From contig JAVVVE010000025.1 of assembly GCA_036652815.1 (NCBI GenBank), forward strand, positions 1 through 31,917: DNA of 31,917 nt, read 5' to 3'. The notes under the pieces were generated by a model. That model was not told the origin of the DNA. It ran no database searches and saw only the letters and a program-made list of their open reading frames with translations. Origin of the DNA: SZUA-378 sp036652815. GTDB taxonomy: Bacteria; Bacillota; Clostridia; Lachnospirales; Lachnospiraceae. This document shows positions 1 to 7,266 of the stretch, one piece after another (positions within the stretch are counted from its first letter, which is position 1; each line of letters opens with the position of its first letter). A program made the position numbers and the translations under genes.

Positions 1-45
1 GTTTGTAAGCGGATGAAACACATTAATTTCGGTATTCGGTTTTGA
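1..45 (+). CDS. Possible C-terminal tail of an upstream gene (partial)
   Basis: Frame 1 is open from the window edge to a TGA at 43-45 and ends in the residues KHINFGIRF. A hairpin with a T-tract follows 20 bp later, which fits the end of a plus-strand transcription unit. Fourteen codons are too few to name a family, and a short open frame can occur by chance, so this is weakly supported. Confidence 0.3.
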   Translation, partial: VCKRMKHINFGIRF

Positions 46-64
46 GGGTATAACGGTAAGTTTG

Positions 65-101
65 AAAGCGTTATTTGAGACAATCAAATAGTGCTTTTTT
101 T
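65..101 (+). terminator. Rho-independent terminator of the upstream unit
   Basis: AAAGCGTTATTTGA pairs with TCAAATAGTGCTTT (14 bp, two G-T wobbles) around a short loop, and the second arm runs into seven or more T residues. It separates cheV from whatever lies upstream. Confidence 0.8.
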
Positions 102-150
102 GTAAATATTCATTAATATTCACACAATTCATCTTTTTGCATAATTACTA

Positions 151-179
151 TGTATTTTTTGAATACATTATGTTATAAT
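151..179 (+). promoter_or_regulatory. Probable cheV promoter
   Basis: A perfect TATAAT lies at 174-179, about 50 bp before the cheV start. The matching -35 region (151-156, TGTATT) is a poor match to TTGACA, so the exact promoter is uncertain. I see no clear motility sigma-factor (sigma-D type) element. Confidence 0.45.
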
Positions 180-231
180 GAGAATAACATTTATATATTA
201 ATTGAAAGTATTAAAGTGAGAGGTGCTAATA

Positions 232-1128
232 ATGGATACAAAAATTCTACTTGAGAATGGAACGAATGAATTAGAAGTATTGGAATTTATGTTGGATGGT
301 AATATTTATGGAATTAATGTTGCTAAAGTAAGAGAGATTATACCTTATCAAGAAGTTACTCCAGTACCGAATGCACATCCGAGTATTGAAGGTATTTTTA
401 TGCCTAGAGATAAGATGATTACTGCAGTTGATTTAAAGAATTGTTTACAACGTGGAGAATCCAAAAATGGTGGATTATTTGTTATTACTAATTTCAATAG
501 TTTAGATATTGCTTTTCATGTTGACTCGGTTATTGGGATACATAGAGTTTCGTGGAATCAGATTATCAAACCCGATGCTACTGTATCTAATGCAGAGGAT
601 GGGATCTCTACAGGTATTATTAAATTAGAAGATAAGCTTATTATTATTCTTGATTTTGAGAAAATTATTTCTGATATTAATCCGGAAACCGGTTTGAAGG
701 TAACAGATATTGATGCCTTGGGAACCAGACCAAGAAGCGATGTTCCGATTATGATATCGGAAGACTCGGCATTATTGAATAAATTAATTGTTGATTCTTT
801 GAAGAGAGCCGGTTATGTGAATTTAATTCATACGGAAAATGGTCAGGAAGCATGGGATCTTATTTGTGATTTTCAAGAGAAGGGCACATTAAAAGAACAT
901 GTGCAATGTGTAATTACTGATATTGAGATGCCATTAATGGATGGACACAGACTTACTAAATTAATCAAGGATAATGATGATTTGAAAGATATCCCTGTCA
1001 TTATTTTTTCATCATTGGTTAATCAGGAGATGAGGATGAAAGGGGAAGCGCTGGGAGCAGACGCACAATTATCCAAACCGGAGATCGGTCGTTTAGTAGA
1101 GGAAATAGACAAATTAGTTCAAAAATAA
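232..1128 (+). CDS. cheV: Chemotaxis coupling protein CheV (CheW domain + receiver)
   Basis: CheV couples chemoreceptors to the CheA kinase and tunes adaptation through a phosphorylatable receiver. The N-terminal half (about residues 15-150) is CheW-like: VLEFMLDGNIYGINVAKVREI is the typical opening, followed by IEGIFMPRDKMITAVDL. The C-terminal half (about 170-298) is a response-regulator receiver with the acidic pair ED, the phospho-acceptor Asp in ITDIEMPLMDG (about D230) and the conserved Lys in LSKPE. The ATG at 232 is chosen because GAGAGGTG (218-225) sits just before it; an in-frame GTG at 223 lies inside that ribosome site. At 298 residues it has normal family length. It is monocistronic, with its own promoter and terminator. 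No other chemotaxis gene is in the window. Confidence 0.92.
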   Translation: MDTKILLENGTNELEVLEFMLDGNIYGINVAKVREIIPYQEVTPVPNAHPSIEGIFMPRDKMITAVDLKNCLQRGESKNGGLFVITNFNSLDIAFHVDSVIGIHRVSWNQIIKPDATVSNAEDGISTGIIKLEDKLIIILDFEKIISDINPETGLKVTDIDALGTRPRSDVPIMISEDSALLNKLIVDSLKRAGYVNLIHTENGQEAWDLICDFQEKGTLKEHVQCVITDIEMPLMDGHRLTKLIKDNDDLKDIPVIIFSSLVNQEMRMKGEALGADAQLSKPEIGRLVEEIDKLVQK

Positions 1129-1165
1129 AGATATATAGTGATATTACATGCATTACATAAGCGTT

Positions 1166-1204
1166 AAATAAAATAAGACCGGGTTACTTGGTCTTATTTT
1201 ATTT
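1166..1204. terminator. Bidirectional terminator after cheV
   Basis: A perfect 15-bp stem (AAATAAAATAAGACC at 1166-1180 with its complement at 1190-1204) closes a 9-nt loop. The A-rich left arm and T-rich right arm would allow termination on either strand; the relevant use is the end of cheV. Confidence 0.85.
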
Positions 1205-1223
1205 GATTATATGTATAAAAAAA

Positions 1224-1252
1224 TTGTCTAAACTGTTCAAATATGGTACACT
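1224..1252 (+). promoter_or_regulatory. Promoter for the 606-residue membrane protein gene
   Basis: TTGTCT (1224-1229), a 17-bp spacer and TACACT (1247-1252) make a reasonable housekeeping sigma promoter about 55 bp before the start codon at 1309. Confidence 0.6.
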
Positions 1253-1308
1253 AAAACAAGTTTATAGTAGGTTACATTTTGCTATTAGATGAAAGATGAG
1301 GCAATTAG

Positions 1309-3129
1309 ATGAGCTTAAATGAAGAGTCTTATTTGGATGATTTATTGAAATCAGTTACAGCAGAAGGAGCAGAACAAAAAGAACCAACTGCGTTGGAACT
1401 TTTAGAAGGGTTGTCGTCAATTACGGAACCATCTGAATCATTAGATGCATCAGAGCATGTTTTAAATTCAGAACTGGAAGATTTATTACAGGGCATAGAG
1501 GATACCCCGGAACCCCAAGATGATACGGATATACCTGAAATGAATGAATCAGAAGTGGAAGATATTGTGAATGATACTTCGGATATTGAAGCGTTATTAC
1601 AAAGTATAGAAGAGTCAACCGATCATATTCCGGACGATATTATGACAGGACAATCAAATTTAGAAGAATTAATAGGAGAGGATTCTAATCAGGACCTGGA
1701 GAAAGGGATAGATATAGATCCCAATACAGATCTCAATACAGATCCAGATGCTTCTGAGGATGACATGGACTGGGAAGCGATGCTTGCTAATCTTGGTGAA
1801 GACCAAGAATTAGCAGATGTGAATAAATTGCTGGAACAGGATGAAAATCATGAAGCTGTGGAAGATGTAGACGTTAAGCTAGAGGATGATATTGATACAG
1901 AGATAAACAAACAGGATATTTCTCCAATAGATAGTAAGAATGATAAAAATTCGGAGAGTGAAGAACAGCCGGAAAAAGAAGCAAACAAACCCAAAAAACA
2001 TCTATTCAAAAAATTTGGGAAGAAAAAAAATCAGTCAACTGATCAGGATCAAGACATGGACCAAGACATGAATCAAGATCAGATTCAAGAAGCAGAACCA
2101 ATAGAGATAGAAAAACAGCCTGGATTTTTCAAAAAACTTTTTTTGGGATTGTTTGAAACAGAGGAAGAGGATGAAGTAGAAGAAGGCAGTATTTCAGAAG
2201 CTGCAAAAGATAATAAAGAAGCATTAAAAGAATTAGCAGAAGAAGATAAAAATACCAAAAAGAAAAAGGGAAAAAAAGAAAAACCGCAGAAAGAAAGCAA
2301 ACCAAAAAAAGAAAAAAAACCTAAAAAAGAAAAGAAGCCGAAAAAAGAAAAGAAGCAGAAACCTGAAAAAGAACAGGAAGTTCCCGGGAAAAAGATATCT
2401 CCCAAAAAAATTCTTCGAGTGATTGCATTTGCGGTCTCTATTTTGGTTATTATATTGGTCGTAGTTATCTTTGTTCCTAAATCTGTTACCTTGTCCAATG
2501 CCAATGATGCATTTGACAAAAAGGATTATAAGGCAACTTATTCTTTACTTACCGGTATGAAATTAAATGAAGAAGACCGAATTATATATCAAAAATCAAC
2601 GGCTATTTTAGAATTACAGCGTAAATATGAAGCGTTCGAGAATTATCAGCTATTGGGGAAAAAGATGGAAGCACTCAATGCTCTATTGCAGGGCGTTATT
2701 CGGTATGACAATATTCTGCCTTATGCGGAAGAAATGCAAGTAGTAGAAGAATTACAACCAATCTATCAAAAGATTATGACGACACTATCTGATACTTATG
2801 GATTATCAGAAGAAGATGTAAGAACTATCATATCTTATGATCGCGTAACCTATACAAAAAAACTGGATTCTATGATCAATGGAACAGATTTTGTGGATCC
2901 AAATGCTCCGATAGAAGAACCAATCGTTCTAAATGACATGTTGCCTGAGGAAGAGGCTATTCTTCAAGAAGAGGCTATTCTTCAAGATGAAGCTATTCTT
3001 CAGGAAGAGACTCAGATGGAAACAGCAACAACAGAAAGCGAAACGCAAGCCTCCCAAGATGCCGCCGGAGAAAATAAGGTTTTGTATGAAGGAGTTATAA
3101 AAGATGGAGCGGTAGTACTGAAAGAGTAA
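1309..3129 (+). CDS. Acidic/lysine-rich single-pass membrane protein of unknown function
   Basis: I do not recognise a family. The protein (606 residues) has a very acidic, probably disordered N-terminal region (about 1-220), then basic patches (KKHLFKKFGKKK; KQPGFFKKLF near 270) and a lysine/glutamate/proline tract (about 310-360) of repeated PKKEKK units. A single membrane segment follows at about 370-389. The C-terminal part (about 395-606) would then lie outside the cell; its first portion is helical with a TPR-like feel (NANDAFDKKDYKATYSLL), and it ends in three EEAILQ-type repeats (2950-3003) and a TE-rich tail. The ATG at 1309 has AGATGAGG 7 bp upstream. It reads toward hisH without an obvious terminator. 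A cytoplasmic-tail scaffold or secretion/envelope role is only a guess. Confidence 0.8.
   Translation: MSLNEESYLDDLLKSVTAEGAEQKEPTALELLEGLSSITEPSESLDASEHVLNSELEDLLQGIEDTPEPQDDTDIPEMNESEVEDIVNDTSDIEALLQSIEESTDHIPDDIMTGQSNLEELIGEDSNQDLEKGIDIDPNTDLNTDPDASEDDMDWEAMLANLGEDQELADVNKLLEQDENHEAVEDVDVKLEDDIDTEINKQDISPIDSKNDKNSESEEQPEKEANKPKKHLFKKFGKKKNQSTDQDQDMDQDMNQDQIQEAEPIEIEKQPGFFKKLFLGLFETEEEDEVEEGSISEAAKDNKEALKELAEEDKNTKKKKGKKEKPQKESKPKKEKKPKKEKKPKKEKKQKPEKEQEVPGKKISPKKILRVIAFAVSILVIILVVVIFVPKSVTLSNANDAFDKKDYKATYSLLTGMKLNEEDRIIYQKSTAILELQRKYEAFENYQLLGKKMEALNALLQGVIRYDNILPYAEEMQVVEELQPIYQKIMTTLSDTYGLSEEDVRTIISYDRVTYTKKLDSMINGTDFVDPNAPIEEPIVLNDMLPEEEAILQEEAILQDEAILQEETQMETATTESETQASQDAAGENKVLYEGVIKDGAVVLKE
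2950..3003 (+). repeat. Three in-frame 18-bp tandem repeats encoding EEAILQ
   Basis: Three consecutive 18-bp units encode EEAILQ, EEAILQ and DEAILQ near the C-terminus of the membrane protein. The period is a multiple of three, so copy-number change would alter length but not frame. Confidence 0.85.
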
Positions 3130-3131
3130 GG

Positions 3132-3181
3132 GAAAAGAAAAGAAAAGAAAAGAAAAGAAAAGAAAAGAAAAGAAAAGAAAA
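3132..3181 (+). repeat. (GAAAA)10 pentanucleotide microsatellite upstream of hisH
   Basis: Ten uninterrupted copies of GAAAA occupy 3132-3181, between the stop at 3129 and the hisH ATG at 3192. The array ends 10 bp before the start codon, so it overlaps the place where a ribosome binding site should be. No clear AGGAGG is present; only AAAAGAGA is available. Long perfect short-unit arrays like this are prone to slipped-strand changes. Confidence 0.97.
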
Positions 3182-3191
3182 GAGAACTAAC

Positions 3192-3812
3192 ATGATAGCC
3201 ATTATAGATTATGATGCAGGGAATATTCGTAGTGTTGAAAAAGCATTACAATTTTTAGGAGCAGAAGTAGTGATAACCAGAGATGAAAAAACCATTCTAA
3301 GTGCTGACCATGTGATTCTTCCGGGTGTTGGTTCTTATGGTGATGCGATGCGTAAGATTCGAGATTATCATCTGGATATCGTACTTCGTAACATAGTAGA
3401 CCAACAGATTCCATTACTGGGAATATGTCTTGGACTACAGTTATTGTTTGAACGAAGTGAAGAAGCACCCGGTGTTTTGGGCTTGGGCATTTTGCCCGGT
3501 GAGATTCGTAGGATTCCATCCGGCCATGGATTAAAGGTGCCACATATTGGATGGAATTCAATTCGATTTCCGCATCACAGTGTATTGTTTGAAGGCATTG
3601 AAGAGGATGCTTATGTATATTTTGTGCATTCTTATTATTTACAGGCAGCTGATCCGCGTATCGTTACTGCTACAACAGAATATGGAACCTGTATCCATGC
3701 AGCAGTACAAGCAGGTCAGGTCTATGCTTGTCAATTTCATCCGGAAAAAAGCTCAGACACAGGACTGGCGATTTTGAAAAATTTTATTGGCACTTGTAAG
3801 GGGGTGCAGTAA
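3192..3812 (+). CDS. hisH: Imidazole glycerol phosphate synthase, glutaminase subunit HisH
   Basis: HisH hydrolyses glutamine and channels ammonia to HisF for the fifth step of histidine synthesis, which also yields AICAR for purine synthesis. It is a class I glutamine amidotransferase of normal size (206 residues). The N-terminal IIDYDAGNIRSV and VILPGVGSYGDAM are typical. The catalytic triad is visible: Cys79 in GICLGLQ, and His183 and Glu185 in CQFHPEKS. The stop codon overlaps the hisF start (TAATG), implying translational coupling. No other his gene is near, so this pair is detached from a full his operon. Translation initiation is odd because a GAAAA microsatellite replaces a normal ribosome binding site. 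Confidence 0.95.
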   Translation: MIAIIDYDAGNIRSVEKALQFLGAEVVITRDEKTILSADHVILPGVGSYGDAMRKIRDYHLDIVLRNIVDQQIPLLGICLGLQLLFERSEEAPGVLGLGILPGEIRRIPSGHGLKVPHIGWNSIRFPHHSVLFEGIEEDAYVYFVHSYYLQAADPRIVTATTEYGTCIHAAVQAGQVYACQFHPEKSSDTGLAILKNFIGTCKGVQ

Positions 3813-4582
3813 TGCATACAAAGAGAATTATTCCATGTTTGGACGTCCATGAAGGCAGAGTAGTTAAGGGAGTTAATTTTGTCAATCTGAAGGATGCCGG
3901 TGATCCTGTTTTAATAGCACAAGCGTATGATAAGGCAGGAGCAGATGAACTGGTATTTCTTGATATTACAGCTTCTTCTGATGCCAGAACGACTGTTGTG
4001 GATATGGTTAGAAGAGTAGCGGAGAGGATATTTATCCCGTTTACGGTAGGCGGTGGTATTCGTACAATAGATGACATTAAAATGATATTACGTGAAGGGG
4101 CAGATAAAGTATCACTGAATTCAGCGGCCATTCAGAATCCGAATTTAATTAAAGAGGCTGCAGATAAATTTGGCAGTCAATGTGTGGTTGTGGCGATTGA
4201 TGCAAAGAGCCGAGAAGATGGAACCGGTTGGAATGTATATCAGAATGGCGGAAGAATCGATACGTTTATGGATACGCTTATATGGGCACAAAAAGTGGAA
4301 CAATTGGGTGCAGGAGAAATATTATTAACCAGCATGGATTGCGATGGCACAAAATCCGGTTATAATATTGCATTGACACGTCTTATTTCAGAACATGTAT
4401 CGATACCGGTTATTGCTTCCGGAGGAGCCGGAAAATTAGAGCATTTTGATGAGGTTTTAACAGCAGGTAAGGCAGATGCTGCATTAGCGGCTTCTTTATT
4501 TCACTATAAAGAATTAGAAATAAGGGAAGTAAAACAATATCTGCAGGACAAAGGAATTGCAGTCCGTATGATAAAACAGTAA
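3812..4582 (+). CDS. hisF: Imidazole glycerol phosphate synthase, cyclase subunit HisF
   Basis: HisF is the (beta/alpha)8-barrel partner of HisH and converts PRFAR plus ammonia into imidazole glycerol phosphate and AICAR. The two catalytic aspartates fall at the standard positions: Asp11 in IIPCLDV and Asp130 in VVAIDAKS. The two phosphate-binding signatures are present (FTVGGGIRT near 77-85 and VIASGGAGKLEHF in the second half). The length, 256 residues, matches the family. The ATG shares its A with the last base of the hisH stop, and GGGGGTG just upstream serves as ribosome site. Confidence 0.96.
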   Translation: MHTKRIIPCLDVHEGRVVKGVNFVNLKDAGDPVLIAQAYDKAGADELVFLDITASSDARTTVVDMVRRVAERIFIPFTVGGGIRTIDDIKMILREGADKVSLNSAAIQNPNLIKEAADKFGSQCVVVAIDAKSREDGTGWNVYQNGGRIDTFMDTLIWAQKVEQLGAGEILLTSMDCDGTKSGYNIALTRLISEHVSIPVIASGGAGKLEHFDEVLTAGKADAALAASLFHYKELEIREVKQYLQDKGIAVRMIKQ

Positions 4583-4606
4583 TAGGGAAAGGGATATGAC
4601 AGATAG

Positions 4607-5290
4607 ATGGGAATGATAGAGAATGATTGGCTGGAAGCGGTAGGCACCGAATTTACAAAGCCCTATTATAAAGAACTGTATCAATTTATAAAGCAAGAAT
4701 ATAATCAGACAACGATCTATCCACCGGCAGAGGATATCTTTAATGCGTTTCATTTTACACCATTAAATAAAGTAAAGGTACTGATTTTGGGACAAGATCC
4801 TTATCACAATGAGCATCAGGCACATGGACTCAGTTTCTCAGTATTACCGGAACAAAGAGAGATTCCACCTTCCTTACAAAATATTTATAAGGAATTGCAG
4901 GAGGATTGCGGATGTGCGATTCCTAATAATGGTTATCTTAAAAAATGGGCGGATCAAGGGGTACTATTATTAAATACGGTGCTGACCGTGCGTGCACATC
5001 AGGCAAATTCACATCAGGGAAAAGGATGGGAACAATTTACCGATGCAATCATTCAAGCAGTGAATGCACAGGATAGACCCATTGTGTATCTGCTCTGGGG
5101 CAGACCGGCACAATCTAAGATCCCCATGCTAACGAATCCCAAACATCTCATTCTAAAAGCACCACATCCGAGCCCATTGTCGGCATATCGTGGATTTTTT
5201 GGATGTAAACATTTTAGTATGGCAAATGATTATTTAAAAACACAGGGGATATCCCCTATAGATTGGCAGATAGAGAATATAGGAGAATGA
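4607..5290 (+). CDS. ung: Uracil-DNA glycosylase
   Basis: Family 1 uracil-DNA glycosylase removes uracil from DNA to start base excision repair in the cytoplasm. Motif A, GQDPYH (residues 62-67, with catalytic Asp64), and the uracil-binding loop HPSPLS (His187) are both intact; LLLNTVLTVR lies between them. At 227 residues it is full length. The start is taken at 4607, with GGGAAAGGGA about 13 bp upstream; an ATG at 4613 is an alternative. It follows hisF by 24 bp and precedes lysA by 1 bp, so it is probably co-transcribed although functionally unrelated to either. Confidence 0.96.
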   Translation: MGMIENDWLEAVGTEFTKPYYKELYQFIKQEYNQTTIYPPAEDIFNAFHFTPLNKVKVLILGQDPYHNEHQAHGLSFSVLPEQREIPPSLQNIYKELQEDCGCAIPNNGYLKKWADQGVLLLNTVLTVRAHQANSHQGKGWEQFTDAIIQAVNAQDRPIVYLLWGRPAQSKIPMLTNPKHLILKAPHPSPLSAYRGFFGCKHFSMANDYLKTQGISPIDWQIENIGE

Positions 5291-5291
5291 C

Positions 5292-6563
5292 ATGAAAAAA
5301 ATACCATTTGTGACCAAAGAACAGATTGAGGAAATTGTTAAAAAATATCCAACCCCTTTTCATATTTATGATGCAAAAGGAATTAGAGAAAATGCAAGAG
5401 CTTTAAAGGCAGCATTTGCATGGAATCCGGGATTTAAAGAATATTTTGCAATCAAGGCTACGCCTAATCCTTATTTAATTGATATTTTAAGGGAATCAGG
5501 CTGTGGTTGTGACTGTTCTTCTTTGACGGAATTGATGCTGGCACATGCTATGGGCGTGGAAGGGGAAGATATTATGTTTTCTTCCAATGAAACGCCTGCA
5601 GAAGAATATGCGTATGCACATAAGATCGGTGCAATTATTAATTTAGATGATATTACACATATATCTTATCTGGAACATATCATTGGAACTCTGCCGGAGA
5701 CTATGAGCTGTCGTTATAATCCGGGAGGTGTATTTCAGATAAGCAATCATATTATGGATAATCCGGGGGATTCTAAATATGGTTTTACAACGGAACAATT
5801 ATTTGAAGGATTTCGTATCTTACAAAGCAAGGGAGTAAAGCACTTTGGTCTGCATGCCTTTTTGGCAAGTAATACAGTATCCAATGATTATTATCCGGCA
5901 TTGGCGAGGCAATTATTTGAAGTAGCGGTGTCATTAAAAGAACAATTAGGTGTGCATATTCAATTTATTAATCTGTCAGGAGGAATTGGCGTTCCTTATA
6001 GACCGGAGGAAGAGAAGAATGATATCGCGATTATTGGGGAAGGGGTACATCAAGTATTTGAAGAAGTGCTGGTACCGGCAGGCATGGGAGATGTGGCAAT
6101 CTATACAGAACTGGGCCGTTATATGATGGCACCTTTTGGACATCTGGTTACAACCGCGATTCATGCGAAACATACACATAAGGAATATATCGGATGTGAT
6201 GCCTGTGCGGTTAATTTGATGCGTCCGGCTATGTATGGAGCTTATCATCATATTACGGTATTGGGGAAAGAAACCAAGCCTAATGATCATAAATACGATA
6301 TTGTGGGTTCCTTGTGTGAGAATAATGATAAGTTTGCCATCGATAGGATGTTGCCTAAGATTGAGACGGGTGACAGACTGGTGATTCATGATACGGGTGC
6401 ACATGGATTTTCTATGGGGTATAGCTACAATGGTAAATTAAAATCAGCAGAATTATTATTACAGGAAGACGGAAGTGTGACATTAATTAGACGTGCGGAA
6501 ACTCCAAAAGACTATTTTGCTACGTTTGATTGTTTGGATATCTATGATAAATTTGAATTTTAA
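5292..6563 (+). CDS. lysA: Diaminopimelate decarboxylase
   Basis: LysA is a PLP enzyme (alanine racemase-like barrel fold, type III) that decarboxylates meso-diaminopimelate to lysine, the last step of lysine synthesis. The PLP lysine is Lys55 in YFAIKATPNP; GGIG near 230-233 and ELGR near 274-277 fit phosphate and substrate contacts, and Cys342 in GSLCENND is the substrate-binding cysteine typical of this group. The 423 residues are normal. The ATG at 5292 is 1 bp after the ung stop, with its ribosome site (ATAGGAG) inside ung. The related carboxynorspermidine decarboxylase is a less likely alternative. A bidirectional terminator follows. With only 1 bp before it there is no room for a lysine riboswitch. 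Confidence 0.88.
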   Translation: MKKIPFVTKEQIEEIVKKYPTPFHIYDAKGIRENARALKAAFAWNPGFKEYFAIKATPNPYLIDILRESGCGCDCSSLTELMLAHAMGVEGEDIMFSSNETPAEEYAYAHKIGAIINLDDITHISYLEHIIGTLPETMSCRYNPGGVFQISNHIMDNPGDSKYGFTTEQLFEGFRILQSKGVKHFGLHAFLASNTVSNDYYPALARQLFEVAVSLKEQLGVHIQFINLSGGIGVPYRPEEEKNDIAIIGEGVHQVFEEVLVPAGMGDVAIYTELGRYMMAPFGHLVTTAIHAKHTHKEYIGCDACAVNLMRPAMYGAYHHITVLGKETKPNDHKYDIVGSLCENNDKFAIDRMLPKIETGDRLVIHDTGAHGFSMGYSYNGKLKSAELLLQEDGSVTLIRRAETPKDYFATFDCLDIYDKFEF

Positions 6564-6579
6564 GAGTAGAGTTATAAAA

Positions 6580-6623
6580 AACAATCCGAATCTTTCACTT
6601 TATGTGAAGAGATTCGGATTGTT
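6580..6623. terminator. Bidirectional terminator between lysA and tRNA-Leu
   Basis: AACAATCCGAATCT (6580-6593) pairs with AGATTCGGATTGTT (6610-6623), and an inner TTCAC/GTGAA stem extends the hairpin. The minus-strand side runs into TTTTTAT, a good terminator for the tRNA; the plus side (TTAATTTTA) is weaker but likely ends the lysA unit. Confidence 0.88.
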
Positions 6624-6631
6624 AATTTTAA

Positions 6632-6714
6632 TGCCGATAATGGGACTTGAACCCATACGTGGTTGCCCACAACAGATTTTGAGTCTGCCTCGTCTGCCAT
6701 TCCGACACATCGGC
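6632..6714 (-). tRNA. tRNA-Leu (anticodon CAA)
   Basis: On the minus strand the acceptor stem is GCCGATG at the 5' end and TATCGGC plus discriminator A at the 3' end. The anticodon stem-loop has the loop CTCAAAA, giving anticodon CAA (reads UUG). A long variable arm (TGTGGGCAACCACGT) marks it as a class II tRNA, and the T-arm carries GGTTCAAGTCC. The 3' CCA is not encoded. It reads toward the shared terminator. Confidence 0.95.
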
Positions 6715-6745
6715 ATGTCCTGATGGTTTGTCACGACCGATTTTT

Positions 6746-6774
6746 ATATTACCATATTCAGATACAATTGACAA
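6746..6774 (-). promoter_or_regulatory. Promoter of tRNA-Leu
   Basis: On the minus strand, TTGTCA (6769-6774), a 17-bp spacer and TAATAT (6746-6751) lie about 32 bp upstream of the mature tRNA 5' end. Confidence 0.75.
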
Positions 6775-6891
6775 GTGACTTTTTTAACTTTGTTTGGAAC
6801 TGTGGATTTTAGTATGAATTTATGATAGTATTGATTTGTTGAAAAAGGATGTAAAATAGATAGCATATGTGGTATATACATCGGAGGAAGC

Positions 6892-7215
6892 ATGGAATGT
6901 AAGTATTATGAACGAATGATATTACCTTATTTGTCAGAAGAACTGGAAGAGGAAGAATTACAGGATTTTATCAAACATATTGCTACTTGTAAAGGCTGTC
7001 AGGAAGAGATTGCGATTCAATATCTGATTAATGATGGTATGCAGAAACTAGAAGAGGGGAAATCTTTCAATGTAGAAAAAGAATTGAAAGATAAATTTTT
7101 ATCAGCACAAAGAAAAATAAGTGCACGTAAAAGATTAAAGCTTTTTAATATAGGATTGGAAATACTGGGTATTCTTTTAATAGCGGGAGTGATTATGTAT
7201 TATATTCTGTTGTAA
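6892..7215 (+). CDS. Small zinc-finger (zf-HC2/anti-sigma-like) membrane protein
   Basis: This 107-residue protein starts with MECKYYERMILPYLSEEL and contains an HxxxCxxC-type motif, His29-Cys33-Cys36 in KHIATCKGC, typical of zf-HC2 (ZAS-type) anti-sigma factors. A basic stretch (RKRLKL) precedes one C-terminal membrane helix (about 87-106), so the zinc finger would face the cytoplasm. GGAGGA at 6883-6888 is a strong ribosome site. There is no sigma-factor gene beside it, which is unusual for an anti-sigma factor, and almost nothing would lie outside the membrane to sense a signal. It probably heads the polA transcription unit. The cytoplasmic partner is unknown. Confidence 0.8.
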   Translation: MECKYYERMILPYLSEELEEEELQDFIKHIATCKGCQEEIAIQYLINDGMQKLEEGKSFNVEKELKDKFLSAQRKISARKRLKLFNIGLEILGILLIAGVIMYYILL

Positions 7216-7266
7216 GTGCAGAGTATAACAAAATGATCGGGAATAGAAGCAACAAGGAGGTATGAA

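Noticed and set aside
2085..2519. Minus-strand open frame of 144 codons rich in Phe/Ser/Leu
   Set aside because: It is the complement of the Lys/Glu-rich tract of the plus-strand membrane protein, with no ribosome site or family features.
3132..3181. GAAAA array considered as a CRISPR or iteron-like element
   Set aside because: The unit is 5 bp with no spacers and no neighbouring replication gene, so it is a simple microsatellite.
5240..5291. Lysine riboswitch or T-box before lysA
   Set aside because: lysA starts 1 bp after the ung stop, leaving no space, and no leader-like fold is seen.
6493..6723. Plus-strand open frame of 76 codons after lysA
   Set aside because: It overlaps the lysA 3' end, the bidirectional terminator and the tRNA-Leu gene, and has no coding character.
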